The notes: generated from the letters alone by a model not told the origin. A DNA stretch of 12,658 bases from JACDDK01 sp038198445 (GCA_038198445.1 JBBPZZ010000100.1:1-12658), one strand, 5' to 3'; positions 5,816 through 12,657 are shown, counted from the first letter of the stretch. Numbers and translations: made by a program.

Positions 5816-6948
5816 TCCTCGAAAACCAGCGCGGCCTCTTCGACATCCCGGAGGAGGTGGCCTACCTCAACTGCTCATACATGGGACCGCAACTCCGCTC
5901 CGCGGGCGAGGCAGGCGAGAGAGCAATCGCAGGTAAGTCCCGCCCCTGGGAGATAACCCCGCGAGACTTCTTCGAGGACTCGGAGACAGTGCGCGGCCTC
6001 TTCGCGGAGCTAACCGGCGGAGACCCGGAGGGCGTCGCGATAATACCCTCCGTGAGCTACGGGATGGCCGTCGTCGCCGCGAACGTACCCGTCGAAGCCG
6101 GGGAGAGCATCGTCCTCTTGCAAGACCAGTTCCCCTCGAACGTCTACCCGTGGCGGGAGCTGGCGAAGCGCCGGAACGCGGAGGTCGTCACAGTGCCGCG
6201 TCCCGCCGGCCACGACTGGACGAGTGCTGTTCTGGACCGGATAGAAGATAGGACCGCCGTTGTCACCGTCCCGAACTGTCACTGGACGGACGGCTCCCTG
6301 TTGGACCTGACGCGGATAGGCGAAGGGGCGCGGGGGGTTGGGGCGGCGTTGGTGGTTGATGGGATCCAGTCGCTCGGGGCGCATCCGTTCGACGTCTCCG
6401 AGGTGCGGCCGGACTTCCTGGTTGCTTCGTCCTACAAGTGGCTGCTCGGCCCGTATGGACTCGGGTTCATGCATGTCGGCGAGGAGTTTCGGGATGGAGA
6501 GCCGATAGAGCATAATTGGATCAACCGCCGCGACAGCGAGAACTTCTCCGCCCTGGTGGACTACAAGGACGGGTTCCAGCCGGGCGCCCGGCGTTACGAC
6601 GTGGGCGAGCACAGTAACTTCGTCCTGCTCCCGATGGCGATAGAGTCGCTGCGTCAAATCCTGGAATGGGGCGTAGATAACGTCTCCGGGACAATCGGAG
6701 AGATAACGGACCTCATCGAAACCGAAGCCGCCAGGCTCGGCATCGAAGCCGTACCGAAAGGGAAACGGGCACGGCACATGATCGGCCTGAAACTCGGCCC
6801 CGCTGCCCCGGAAGACCTCGCCGCCCAACTCGCCGCGCAAAACGTCTTCGTCAGCGTGCGGGGCGAAAGCGTGCGCGTCTCCCCGCACGTCTACAACACG
6901 GAGGCGGACGTACAGCGTCTCTTCGCGGCGCTGGAACAAGTCCTCTAG
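5812..6948 (+). CDS. Class V aminotransferase-fold PLP enzyme
   Basis: A 378-residue enzyme of the class V aminotransferase / cysteine desulfurase / isopenicillin-N-epimerase fold. Visible: YLNCSYMGP (18-26, substrate-entry segment), SVSYGM (80-85) at the cofactor phosphate site, VVDGIQSLGA (181-190) with Asp183 for the pyridine nitrogen and Gln186, and the Schiff-base Lys209 in SSYKWLLGPYG. There is no C-terminal cysteine loop of the kind used by IscS or SufS, so sulfur transfer is unlikely; kynureninase-, epimerase- or lyase-like chemistry fits better. It is fused to the carotenoid operon by an ATGA overlap with crtD (5812-5815), so it is co-translated with it. No known step of bacterioruberin synthesis needs a PLP enzyme. 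Substrate unknown. Confidence 0.9.
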   Translation: MILENQRGLFDIPEEVAYLNCSYMGPQLRSAGEAGERAIAGKSRPWEITPRDFFEDSETVRGLFAELTGGDPEGVAIIPSVSYGMAVVAANVPVEAGESIVLLQDQFPSNVYPWRELAKRRNAEVVTVPRPAGHDWTSAVLDRIEDRTAVVTVPNCHWTDGSLLDLTRIGEGARGVGAALVVDGIQSLGAHPFDVSEVRPDFLVASSYKWLLGPYGLGFMHVGEEFRDGEPIEHNWINRRDSENFSALVDYKDGFQPGARRYDVGEHSNFVLLPMAIESLRQILEWGVDNVSGTIGEITDLIETEAARLGIEAVPKGKRARHMIGLKLGPAAPEDLAAQLAAQNVFVSVRGESVRVSPHVYNTEADVQRLFAALEQVL

Positions 6949-6972
6949 GCATCACCGGAAATTCGTCTGCCG

Positions 6973-6978
6973 TATACT
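6973..6978 (+). promoter_or_regulatory. Possible -10 box for the LLM oxidoreductase gene
   Basis: TATACT 66 nt before GTG 7045, in the 96-bp gap after the aminotransferase gene. The -35 position has no good match, and no terminator is seen in the gap. Confidence 0.35.
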
Positions 6979-7044
6979 GAGTCCCGTGGCGGCATCGCAA
7001 TCCTTTTATTCAGAAGCCGCCGATTTGAGAGAGGAGTTCGAGAC

Positions 7045-7926
7045 GTGCGTATTGGACTGCAGGTACCCAGTTTTACGTGGCCGGATGGACCGGATGGGAT
7101 AGGCTCGAAGCTGGCGGAGATCGGTAAGACCGCCGACGAGGCCGGGTTCTACAGCCTCTGGGTAATGGACCACTTCTTCCAGATAGAGATAGTAGGCGCG
7201 GCCGAGGAGCCAATGCTCGAAGGTTACAGCGCCCTCAGCTACCTGGCCGGGGTTACGAAACAAGCAAAGCTCGGGACGCTCGTGACGGGCGTTCAATATC
7301 GCCATCCGGGTATCCTGATCAAAACGGCCACGACGCTCGACGCGCTCTCGGGCGGGCGGACCTACCTCGGGATCGGGGCTGGCTGGTACGAGCGCGAATC
7401 AAAAGGTCTCGGAGTGCCGTTCCCCTCTACAAGTGAGCGTTTCGAGCGGCTGGAAGAGGCGCTCCAGATCGCCCACCAGATGTGGTCGGACGATGTCGGA
7501 CCCTACGAAGGCAAGCACTACCACCTCGCCGAGACGCTAAACAGTCCCCAGGTTCTCTCGAAACCGCACCCACCCATAATGATCGGCGGCTCTGGGGAGA
7601 GGAAGACCCTGCGGCTGGTCGCGCAGTACGCGGATGCCTGCAACCTGTTCGCGTATGGGGGTGCGGATGTGATCCGTCAGAAGCTCGACGTGCTGAAGGG
7701 CCACTGCGAGGACGTCGGACGCGACTACGAAGAGATAGAGAAGACCGCCCTCGGCACCGTCAACCTCGCCCCGGACGGGATGAGCGCGGAGGACGTGATC
7801 GAGTTCTGCCGCGAGCAGAGCGACGCTGGGATACAGCACATGATCTTCAACATGCCGAACGTCCACGACATAGAACCTCTCGAAACTATCGGAGAGAAAG
7901 TCATCCCCGCCGTAGCCGATCTGTAG
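7045..7926 (+). CDS. LLM-class (luciferase-like) F420-dependent oxidoreductase
   Basis: A 293-residue TIM-barrel protein of the bacterial luciferase superfamily. The N-terminal strand MRIGLQVPSF, the SLWVMDHFF segment (SLWV-DH is the usual mark), TTLDALSGGRTYLGIGAGW in the middle and PPIMIGGSGERKTLRLVAQYAD near 180-200 are typical of F420-dependent members of this class, which move hydride to or from a small organic substrate. The substrate cannot be read from the sequence, and FMN-using members look similar. GTG 7045 has GAGGAG (7031-7036) at 8 nt. A carotenoid link is possible from position but not shown: there is a 96-bp gap and its own possible promoter. Its last 26 bp overlap the end of the opposing GNAT gene. 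Confidence 0.9.
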   Translation: MRIGLQVPSFTWPDGPDGIGSKLAEIGKTADEAGFYSLWVMDHFFQIEIVGAAEEPMLEGYSALSYLAGVTKQAKLGTLVTGVQYRHPGILIKTATTLDALSGGRTYLGIGAGWYERESKGLGVPFPSTSERFERLEEALQIAHQMWSDDVGPYEGKHYHLAETLNSPQVLSKPHPPIMIGGSGERKTLRLVAQYADACNLFAYGGADVIRQKLDVLKGHCEDVGRDYEEIEKTALGTVNLAPDGMSAEDVIEFCREQSDAGIQHMIFNMPNVHDIEPLETIGEKVIPAVADL

Positions 7927-8491
7927 CGGCCTCAAACTCGCGCCTGAGTATCGAGTAACGCTTCATGTCCCGGAAGGCGCCTTTTATTAGCTCGTGCTCG
8001 CGCAGGGTGCCTTCGCGGGTCATCCCGGCCTTCTCCATAACGCGCGCGGAGGCGGTGTTTTCGGCCATGCAGCGGGCTTCGATCCTGTTGAGGCCCATCC
8101 GCTGGAAGCCGAAACGGATCATGGCTCGCACCGCCTCCGGCATCAGGCCCCAGCCCCAGTAGCCTCTGGAGAGCACGTATCCCAACTCGGCGCGGGCGTG
8201 CTCCCGGCTGTAGTTCACGAAGCCGCAGGTGCCGATAAACCTCTCGTCGCCCTTGTAGACGATGCCCCAGTTGGGATCTCCGCCGGATTCGTAGCCCGCC
8301 AGGATGAGGTCGAGGAATGCCCGCGAGTCCTGGATGGAGCGGTGCGTCTCCCAGAGAACATAGCGTGAAACCTCCGGGTCCGAGGCGTAGGCGAATACGG
8401 CCTCCGCGTCGTTGGGACGCATCTTCCGCAGGACCAGGCGGTCCGTCTGGATCTCCGGCAGGTCCCTGAATATGGCCTCCGGGTTCCGCAT
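7901..8491 (-). CDS. GNAT N-acetyltransferase, RimJ/RimL type
   Basis: A 196-residue acetyl-CoA-dependent acetyltransferase. The opening IQTDRLVLRKMRPNDAEAVF and the later RGYWGWGLMPEAVRAMIRFGF (acetyl-CoA pyrophosphate loop region) and ARCMAENTASARVMEKAGM (motif B) are the RimJ/RimL/Acetyltransf_3 pattern. Such enzymes acetylate N-terminal or side-chain amines of proteins, or small amines; the target is unknown. ATG 8491 lies 11 nt after the stop of the upstream small gene, so the two are likely co-transcribed. The ribosome site is weak (GAGGAA, about 15 nt away). The start codon lies in a palindrome GCATCC-G-GGATGC (8488-8500), which could be an operator or chance. The 3' end overlaps the LLM gene by 26 bp tail-to-tail. 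Confidence 0.92.
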   Translation of the reverse strand: MRNPEAIFRDLPEIQTDRLVLRKMRPNDAEAVFAYASDPEVSRYVLWETHRSIQDSRAFLDLILAGYESGGDPNWGIVYKGDERFIGTCGFVNYSREHARAELGYVLSRGYWGWGLMPEAVRAMIRFGFQRMGLNRIEARCMAENTASARVMEKAGMTREGTLREHELIKGAFRDMKRYSILRREFEAATDRLRRG

Positions 8492-8502
8492 CCGGGATGC
8501 GT

Positions 8503-8742
8503 CTATTCCTCGATGCTCACCCGTTCGATGCTGGACCAGGGCAAGAACTCGTAGCCCGTGGGATCTCCGCTGGGGTCCCGGATATCCAGTAGCAGACCGG
8601 TGTCGTTCAGGTCGCAGATGTAGCCTACGAGGTCGTTGCCTATCCTGGCCGATACGGAGACGTACTTCCCCCGAGCCAGGGCGCCGGGTATCTCCGGCGC
8701 GTTCGCCCTCGGTCCCTGGGATTCTCTACCCTCACCTTGCAA
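8503..8742 (-). CDS. Small 79-residue protein, possible Sm-like beta barrel
   Basis: From about residue 24 the protein is one small all-beta domain: GKYVSVSARIGNDLVGYICD, LNDTGLLLDIRD, then FLPWSSIERVSIEE. The pattern (strand, variable loop, glycine-aliphatic strand, closing PWSSIERV strand) resembles Sm/LSm-like or small SH3-like barrels, but that is a fold guess. I place the start at TTG 8742 because AAGGAGG (8754-8748) lies 5 nt upstream. A longer frame from TTG 8823 has no ribosome site and adds a low-quality N-terminus. TTGACA at 8840-8835 could be a -35, but no -10 stands at the right distance. It precedes the GNAT gene by 11 nt. Function unknown. Confidence 0.72.
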   Translation of the reverse strand: MQGEGRESQGPRANAPEIPGALARGKYVSVSARIGNDLVGYICDLNDTGLLLDIRDPSGDPTGYEFLPWSSIERVSIEE

Positions 8743-8859
8743 AAGCGCCTCCTTATACTCTGCCCGCTCTGGTGAAAGCTTACAGCAAACGGCGTCCCGG
8801 ACAGGACCATACACCAGACTCAAGCTCTGGAGAGTGTCAATTATTCCCCAAGTTCAATG

Positions 8860-9453
8860 CTATCCCCCATGCACGACGTCTCGCAAGGGCGGCAGCACCG
8901 CAGGTACCTCGCGCCAGTCCGAAAATCCGTGGACGTCCGGTCTTTCGGCGAGTAGCTCACGGTTCCATGGCTGGACTTTCGCCGCCGCCCAGAGTCCGGC
9001 ATCGGCCACGCGCTCGATGGTTCCGGGGCGGTCGTCGATCATGCCGAACGCTCCAAGTTCGCCGAGAACTCCGAGCTTGTCCTCGGTGGTAACGGTGAGC
9101 CCAATATCGGGACCGAAGTGTTCTTTCAGCCACGGTTCCAGGCGCGGCGTCATGGAGGCGGGGTCCCAGTTGTGGGTGATGAAGTGGATTCTTATGCCGT
9201 GTTTCTCCTGGATGAGGCGCAACGCCCCCGAAGCGTCGGGGTACGGAACGCGCTCGGCGACGCGCTCGGGCGAGAGGACGCGGTCGAATATCTTCGTCGT
9301 GGTCTCCTCCCCGTAAGCATCGAGTAGATGAGTCCAGGTAGCGATAGCCTCCAGGTCCAGCGTATCGCCGGTCGCTTCGAGGACCGCCTCGCGGACCCAG
9401 GACGACGTATCCCAGACGGTGGAGTCCACGTCCACGCCCAGCACGGGCTTCAT
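8860..9453 (-). CDS. HAD-superfamily 5'-nucleotidase-like phosphatase
   Basis: A 197-residue HAD hydrolase. Motif I is GVDVDSTVWD with nucleophile Asp8 and acid/base Asp10; motif II Thr93 in FITHNWD; a motif III lysine (Lys126 in TEDKLGVL) is plausible; motif IV is IDDRPG with Asp140-Asp141 for Mg. The spacing and the helical cap between motifs I and II fit the 5'(3')-deoxyribonucleotidase (NT5C-like) group, which removes phosphate from nucleoside monophosphates. ATG 9453 overlaps the upstream stop as ATGA with GGAAGAG a few nt before; a GTG at 9462 would add three residues. Probably co-translated with the duplicated protein upstream. Substrate not proven. Confidence 0.85.
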   Translation of the reverse strand: MKPVLGVDVDSTVWDTSSWVREAVLEATGDTLDLEAIATWTHLLDAYGEETTTKIFDRVLSPERVAERVPYPDASGALRLIQEKHGIRIHFITHNWDPASMTPRLEPWLKEHFGPDIGLTVTTEDKLGVLGELGAFGMIDDRPGTIERVADAGLWAAAKVQPWNRELLAERPDVHGFSDWREVPAVLPPLRDVVHGG

Positions 9454-10100
9454 TGGGTCCACTCTTCCAGCGGAATCGCCTCGGTCGTACCGGACTCGGG
9501 GTCCACGACGGCGTACTGGGCTCCGGCTTCCCGGGCGATACGGGCGTGTCGGCTCAGCCCATCGGCGTCTTCTATGTTGCCGAGCCGGTCCGGGAGGTTC
9601 AGGTGGACCGCGCGCTCCCTGAACACTCTAGCCCTCTCGGAGGAGCTGAAGAGTGCGGCGACGAGTATCTCGCCCTCGTTCGTCTCGACGGAGATCAGCG
9701 GCGCCTCTCCCCTCTCGTCGGAGAACAGGTATAGCGGGAAGGGGATCTCCCCCGACCGCACGGCTGCCTGATGGGCCACGTCTTCCGCGTGAAATAGCCC
9801 CGCCCCCTCCGCCGAGACTACGAGCACGTAGTCAGCCCCCGAGAGGGCGAAGACCTCCACCGCGTCCCAGTCCCTAAGCTCTCTTGGATCGAGGCCGGAG
9901 AAATCTCCCATGCTATGCCCGGCAGCGCCCACGGAGAATTCACCGGCAAGCTCTCTATCCGAAAAGATAGCGGCGACCGTCGCGGGCTCACCGCCGACCC
10001 TGGTCTCCTGGAACACGTCCCGTCCATCGAGGTCAACCAGTTTGAAGAGGGGCGGACGCGGCAGTTCGTCGAGAGATAGCTCTCGCTGGGACTCGCTCAC
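9450..10100 (-). CDS. 216-residue protein with two tandem copies of an SseB-like domain
   Basis: The protein is an internal duplication. Copy 1 (about 17-103) has LFKLVDLDGRDVF, then TVAAIFSDRELAGEF, then GADYVLVVSAEGAGLF. Copy 2 (about 122-203) has LYLFSDERGEAPLI, then ILVAALFSSSERARVF, then GAQYAVVDPESGTTE. The order and spacing match strand by strand. The LF-strand plus FSSxERAxxF plus late hydrophobic strand recalls SseB N-terminal-like domains, whose function is poorly known. No signal or membrane segment. It starts at GTG 10100, 6 nt after the response-regulator stop and without a clear ribosome site, so translation may depend on the upstream gene. It ends in an ATGA overlap with the HAD gene. 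The cluster suggests a shared pathway, not identified. Confidence 0.7.
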   Translation of the reverse strand: MSESQRELSLDELPRPPLFKLVDLDGRDVFQETRVGGEPATVAAIFSDRELAGEFSVGAAGHSMGDFSGLDPRELRDWDAVEVFALSGADYVLVVSAEGAGLFHAEDVAHQAAVRSGEIPFPLYLFSDERGEAPLISVETNEGEILVAALFSSSERARVFRERAVHLNLPDRLGNIEDADGLSRHARIAREAGAQYAVVDPESGTTEAIPLEEWTQ

Positions 10101-10106
10101 GTTGTT

Positions 10107-10499
10107 TTAGAGCAGAGACTTGGGCCGGACGAGTTGCCGGGCCAGCGAGACGAGGTCTTCGGCGCTGAAAGGTTTACGCAGGACGCGGACAGAGCCGTGC
10201 GTCCGTTCCGCTATGGCCTTCGCGGCGGGGTCTTTCTTCGCGGCGGTGAGGACTACCGGGATCTTCGAGGTCTTCGGCATCGCTTTCAGACAATGGCACG
10301 CCTCGATACCGCCAACGTGAGGGATCGAAACGTCCAGTATGATCAAGTCCACACGGCGGCTCAGAGCCTCCTGCAACGCCTGCTGCCCGTCAGTGGCGGT
10401 CACGACCTTGAAACCGGCTCCGGTGAGGGCCTCGGTAGAGGTCTTTAACGAGAGGAGGTCATCATCGGCCAGCATTATTATGGGTCGTCCACGGTCCAC
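10107..10499 (-). CDS. Single-domain response regulator (CheY-like receiver)
   Basis: A 130-residue receiver domain alone, with no output domain. Conserved residues are complete: acidic pair Asp12-Asp13 (in ADDD), phosphoacceptor Asp56 (LIILDVSIP), switch Thr85 (VVLTAA) and Lys109 (LRKPFS). It would be phosphorylated by a histidine kinase and act through protein contacts. No kinase is in the window. It starts at GTG 10499; TAGAAT (10513-10508) lies 8 nt upstream, so the transcript may be leaderless. It is first in a tight run with the duplicated protein and HAD gene, and diverges from ispH over 73 bp. Cys69 in ACHCLKA sits after the phosphoacceptor helix; significance unknown. Confidence 0.92.
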   Translation of the reverse strand: MDRGRPIIMLADDDLLSLKTSTEALTGAGFKVVTATDGQQALQEALSRRVDLIILDVSIPHVGGIEACHCLKAMPKTSKIPVVLTAAKKDPAAKAIAERTHGSVRVLRKPFSAEDLVSLARQLVRPKSLL

Positions 10500-10507
10500 G
10501 GCGAGTA

Positions 10508-10513
10508 ATTCTA
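10508..10513 (-). promoter_or_regulatory. -10 box of the response-regulator operon (near leaderless)
   Basis: TGTAGAAT on the minus strand (TAGAAT hexamer with TG just before) ends 8 nt before GTG 10499. The -35 area (CTACAC) is poor. Confidence 0.45.
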
Positions 10514-10554
10514 CACCCGGAACGGATCTTGTGTAGCGTATCCGACGATAATCC

Positions 10555-10560
10555 TAAAAT
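10555..10560 (+). promoter_or_regulatory. -10 box of ispH
   Basis: TAAAAT ends 12 nt before ATG 10573, which leaves a leader of about 5 nt and no room for a Shine-Dalgarno. GATAAT at 10547-10552 is an alternative giving about 13 nt. No clear -35 for either. Confidence 0.4.
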
Positions 10561-10572
10561 AAGTTAAACTCG

Positions 10573-11841
10573 ATGGTGAAAGACGGTCGTATTCGTCACG
10601 TACCAGAGGTGAACTTGCAGCAGGAAAAGTACTTTCGACGGGGCTTCAAGATGCGGGGCGACGTGCAGCATCTCCTGGACCGGGACTACCGCTCCGAGGT
10701 GGTCGACCGCCTCCGCGAGAACGGCAACGTCTTCGAGACGGAGGGCCTGACGCTCAGGCTCGCCGACGAGTTCGGGTTCTGCTACGGGGTGGACCGGGCG
10801 GTGGATTACGCCTTCCAGACCCGCGGGAAGTTCCCGGACAAGAACATCTACATAACGGGGGATATGATCCACAACCCCTCCATGAACGACCGCCTGCGCG
10901 AGATGGGCATCCAGTTCCTCTCCGAGGGCTTCAACGGCCGTCCGGATGAGCTCGTCGACACCCTCGGTCCCGAGGACGTGGTTCTACTCCCCGCATTCGG
11001 AGCGCCCGTGGACTGGGTGAAAAGGCTGCGCGAGCAGGACTGCATCGTCGTGGACACCACCTGCGGATCGGTGCTCTCGGTGTGGAAGCGCGTCACCAAG
11101 TACGCGAAGAACGGCTTCACAAGCATCATCCACGGCAAGTACTACCACGAAGAGACCAAGGCAACCGCCTCCCAGACCCTCGTCGAGGGCGGCAACGGGA
11201 AGTACCTGATCGTCCGCAACCTCAAGGAGATCGGCTGGGTGGTCGATTTCATCCTGGGTCGGATGGACGCCGGGGAGTTAGAGGAGAAGCTGGCTCACGG
11301 CATGAGCCCCGGCTTCGACCCGGACGAGGACCTGAAGAAGGTCGGGGTCGCCAACCAGACCACGATGCTGATGAGCGAGACTATGGCCGTCGGCGAGGAG
11401 TTGAGGAAAGCGATTGTCGAGCGCTACGGTAGGGACGACCTGGAGGAGCACTTCCAGCTCTTCGACACCATCTGCTCGGCGACGCAGGACCGGCAGGACG
11501 CGCTCTTCGAGTTGCTGGAGAACCCGCTGGACGTGGTCATCACCATCGGCGGCTACAACTCGTCCAACACGAACAACCTGGCAATAATCGCCAAGGAGCG
11601 TGTCCCGCGGAGCTACCACATCGCGAGCGGCGACTGCATCCAGGGCGGCCTCATCCGGCACAAACCGCCCGGCACGCCGCTGGACGCCAGAGAAGAGATC
11701 GAAGAGAGCGGCTGGCTCCCCGAAGGACCCGTCCGCATCGGCCTCACCGCAGGAGCCTCGACTCCCAACTCCCAGATTGGGCTAGCCATCGGCCACATCC
11801 TGGACGCGCGCGGGCTTCCACCCGAGATAGCTCTGAAATAG
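10573..11841 (+). CDS. ispH: 4-hydroxy-3-methylbut-2-enyl diphosphate reductase (IspH/LytB)
   Basis: A 422-residue iron-sulfur enzyme catalysing the last step of the MEP pathway, HMBPP to IPP and DMAPP. The three cluster cysteines are in place: Cys70 (FGFCYGVDRA), Cys164 (DTTCGSV) and Cys301 (DTICSATQ). HNP (100-102) and GGYNSSNT (326-333) are the substrate diphosphate sites. It is about 100 residues longer than the E. coli enzyme, with an N-terminal extension (about 1-60) and internal insertions as in the cyanobacterial/plant-type IspH group. The ATG at 10573 has no ribosome site and a -10 box close by, so translation is probably near-leaderless. Its product feeds the carotenoid genes 3.6 kb away. 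It converges with a small gene 7 bp beyond its stop. Confidence 0.97.
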   Translation: MVKDGRIRHVPEVNLQQEKYFRRGFKMRGDVQHLLDRDYRSEVVDRLRENGNVFETEGLTLRLADEFGFCYGVDRAVDYAFQTRGKFPDKNIYITGDMIHNPSMNDRLREMGIQFLSEGFNGRPDELVDTLGPEDVVLLPAFGAPVDWVKRLREQDCIVVDTTCGSVLSVWKRVTKYAKNGFTSIIHGKYYHEETKATASQTLVEGGNGKYLIVRNLKEIGWVVDFILGRMDAGELEEKLAHGMSPGFDPDEDLKKVGVANQTTMLMSETMAVGEELRKAIVERYGRDDLEEHFQLFDTICSATQDRQDALFELLENPLDVVITIGGYNSSNTNNLAIIAKERVPRSYHIASGDCIQGGLIRHKPPGTPLDAREEIEESGWLPEGPVRIGLTAGASTPNSQIGLAIGHILDARGLPPEIALK

Positions 11842-11848
11842 AGCTCTC

Positions 11849-12061
11849 CTAAACCCCGATCTCGACGAGCTTGCGGGCTATGTCCGTGAACTCCTGGCCT
11901 TCGACCGACTTCGAGGTCAACGCCTGGGAGGTATTATCGTCGAAGGTGATCTGAACGGCCTCTTCCCCGGAAGCGCCGGACTTCGTCAGGTAGCTCCGCG
12001 CTGCAAGCGCTCCGCCAACTACCGCTCCCGCAAGCGCCAGACCTCCAAGTAACTTCTTCAC
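11849..12061 (-). CDS. Small membrane-anchored protein, 70 residues, unknown function
   Basis: It begins with MKKLLGGLALAGAVVGGALA, a basic start plus a hydrophobic Gly/Ala segment (about 4-21) that is either a signal anchor or a signal peptide (ALA-A could be cut). The rest is a short acidic domain, with ITFDDNTSQAL followed by FTDIARKLVEIGV. GTG 12061 has GGGGAG 7 nt upstream and lies 2 nt after the stop of the Roadblock gene, so the two form an operon. A membrane partner for a Roadblock protein is possible, but only position suggests it. I do not recognise the family. Confidence 0.82.
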   Translation of the reverse strand: MKKLLGGLALAGAVVGGALAARSYLTKSGASGEEAVQITFDDNTSQALTSKSVEGQEFTDIARKLVEIGV

Positions 12062-12063
12062 GG

Positions 12064-12459
12064 CTAACTCCCCTCTCCAAGAGCCTTCTCGACCTCACCG
12101 CGCGCGTTCCGCATGTCGTAGAGCGCGAGCCCGACCCTGGCGTCGGAGCCGGTCGTCGCCGCGAGAGCGCCGCCGCCTTCCAGCCGGACCAGTAGTAGAT
12201 GTCCTTCTTCCGTATTTATCCGTAGCTGCGAGGCGTGGCCCTTGCCGTTGTCACGGGCGGTCCTCTCGGCGAGGTTCACCAGAGCCGCCAGCATCGCCGC
12301 CGCACGCTCCCGGTCCACACTCGACCCATGAGACGAAGAGAGTAGCTCTCCATCCTTCGAAAGCACCGCGCAAGAATCAATATCCTCCGAAAGAGCCCGC
12401 AAGTCTCCTAGCAAGCGATCCAGATTCTCCGTCGTCTTAGGTTCTCCCTGCTCAACCAT
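12064..12459 (-). CDS. Roadblock/LC7-domain protein
   Basis: A 131-residue single Roadblock/LC7 domain. The typical order is visible: helix NLDRLLGDLRALSEDIDSCAVLSKDGELLSS leading into the first strands (about 10-45), a central helix AAAMLAALVNLAERTAR, then LRINTEEGHLLLVRL and GGALAATTGSDARVGLALYDM. In actinobacteria such proteins often act with small Ras-like GTPases (MglB-like role) in multi-gene conservons; no GTPase, kinase or DUF742 partner is next to it here. ATG 12459 is preferred since GGAG lies 6 nt upstream; ATG 12465 would overlap that site. Its promoter is a TTGAGA/TATAAT pair upstream. Confidence 0.9.
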   Translation of the reverse strand: MVEQGEPKTTENLDRLLGDLRALSEDIDSCAVLSKDGELLSSSHGSSVDRERAAAMLAALVNLAERTARDNGKGHASQLRINTEEGHLLLVRLEGGGALAATTGSDARVGLALYDMRNARGEVEKALGEGS

Positions 12460-12498
12460 ACACACATCTCCAGTTCCGGGATCCCTCCTGAGCCGCGA

Positions 12499-12529
12499 AT
12501 TATAGCCGATGGAGTCTCTACACTCTCAA
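12499..12529 (-). promoter_or_regulatory. Promoter of the Roadblock operon
   Basis: On the minus strand, TTGAGA (12529-12524), a 19-bp spacer and TATAAT (12504-12499). Start of transcription would be near 12492, giving a leader of about 33 nt that carries two GGAG-type sites. Confidence 0.6.
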
Positions 12530-12544
12530 CCCAACCATCAAAAC

Positions 12545-12573
12545 TTAACAAGCGCCTCGCCGGATGGTATATT
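12545..12573 (+). promoter_or_regulatory. Promoter of tRNA-Val
   Basis: TTAACA (12545-12550), a 17-bp spacer and TATATT (12568-12573). The transcript would start near 12580, 6 nt before the tRNA. This is the best-formed sigma-70-type promoter in the window. Confidence 0.75.
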
Positions 12574-12585
12574 TGCGCCCCGCAA

Positions 12586-12657
12586 GGGCGATTAGCTCAG
12601 CGGGAGAGCGCTGCCTTCACACGGCAGAGGTCGCTGGTTCGAAACCAGCATCGCCCA
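12586..12657 (+). tRNA. tRNA-Val, anticodon CAC
   Basis: A complete cloverleaf. Acceptor GGGCGAT (12586-12592) pairs with ATCGCCC (12650-12656), discriminator A at 12657. D-stem GCTC/GAGC; anticodon stem CTGCC/GGCAG with loop TTCACAC, so the anticodon is CAC (12618-12620), reading GUG valine codons; T-stem GCTGG/CCAGC with loop TTCGAAA. Only one base after the discriminator (C) lies in the window, so an encoded CCA cannot be judged. Confidence 0.97.

Noticed and set aside
6010..6939. 309-codon open frame on the minus strand opposite the aminotransferase
   Set aside because: High-GC shadow: no ribosome site, no recognisable motif, while the plus strand has a full PLP-enzyme active site.
8752..8757. 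TATAAG as a -10 box for the small beta-barrel protein gene
   Set aside because: It overlaps the AAGGAGG ribosome site, so a transcript starting from it would lack that site.
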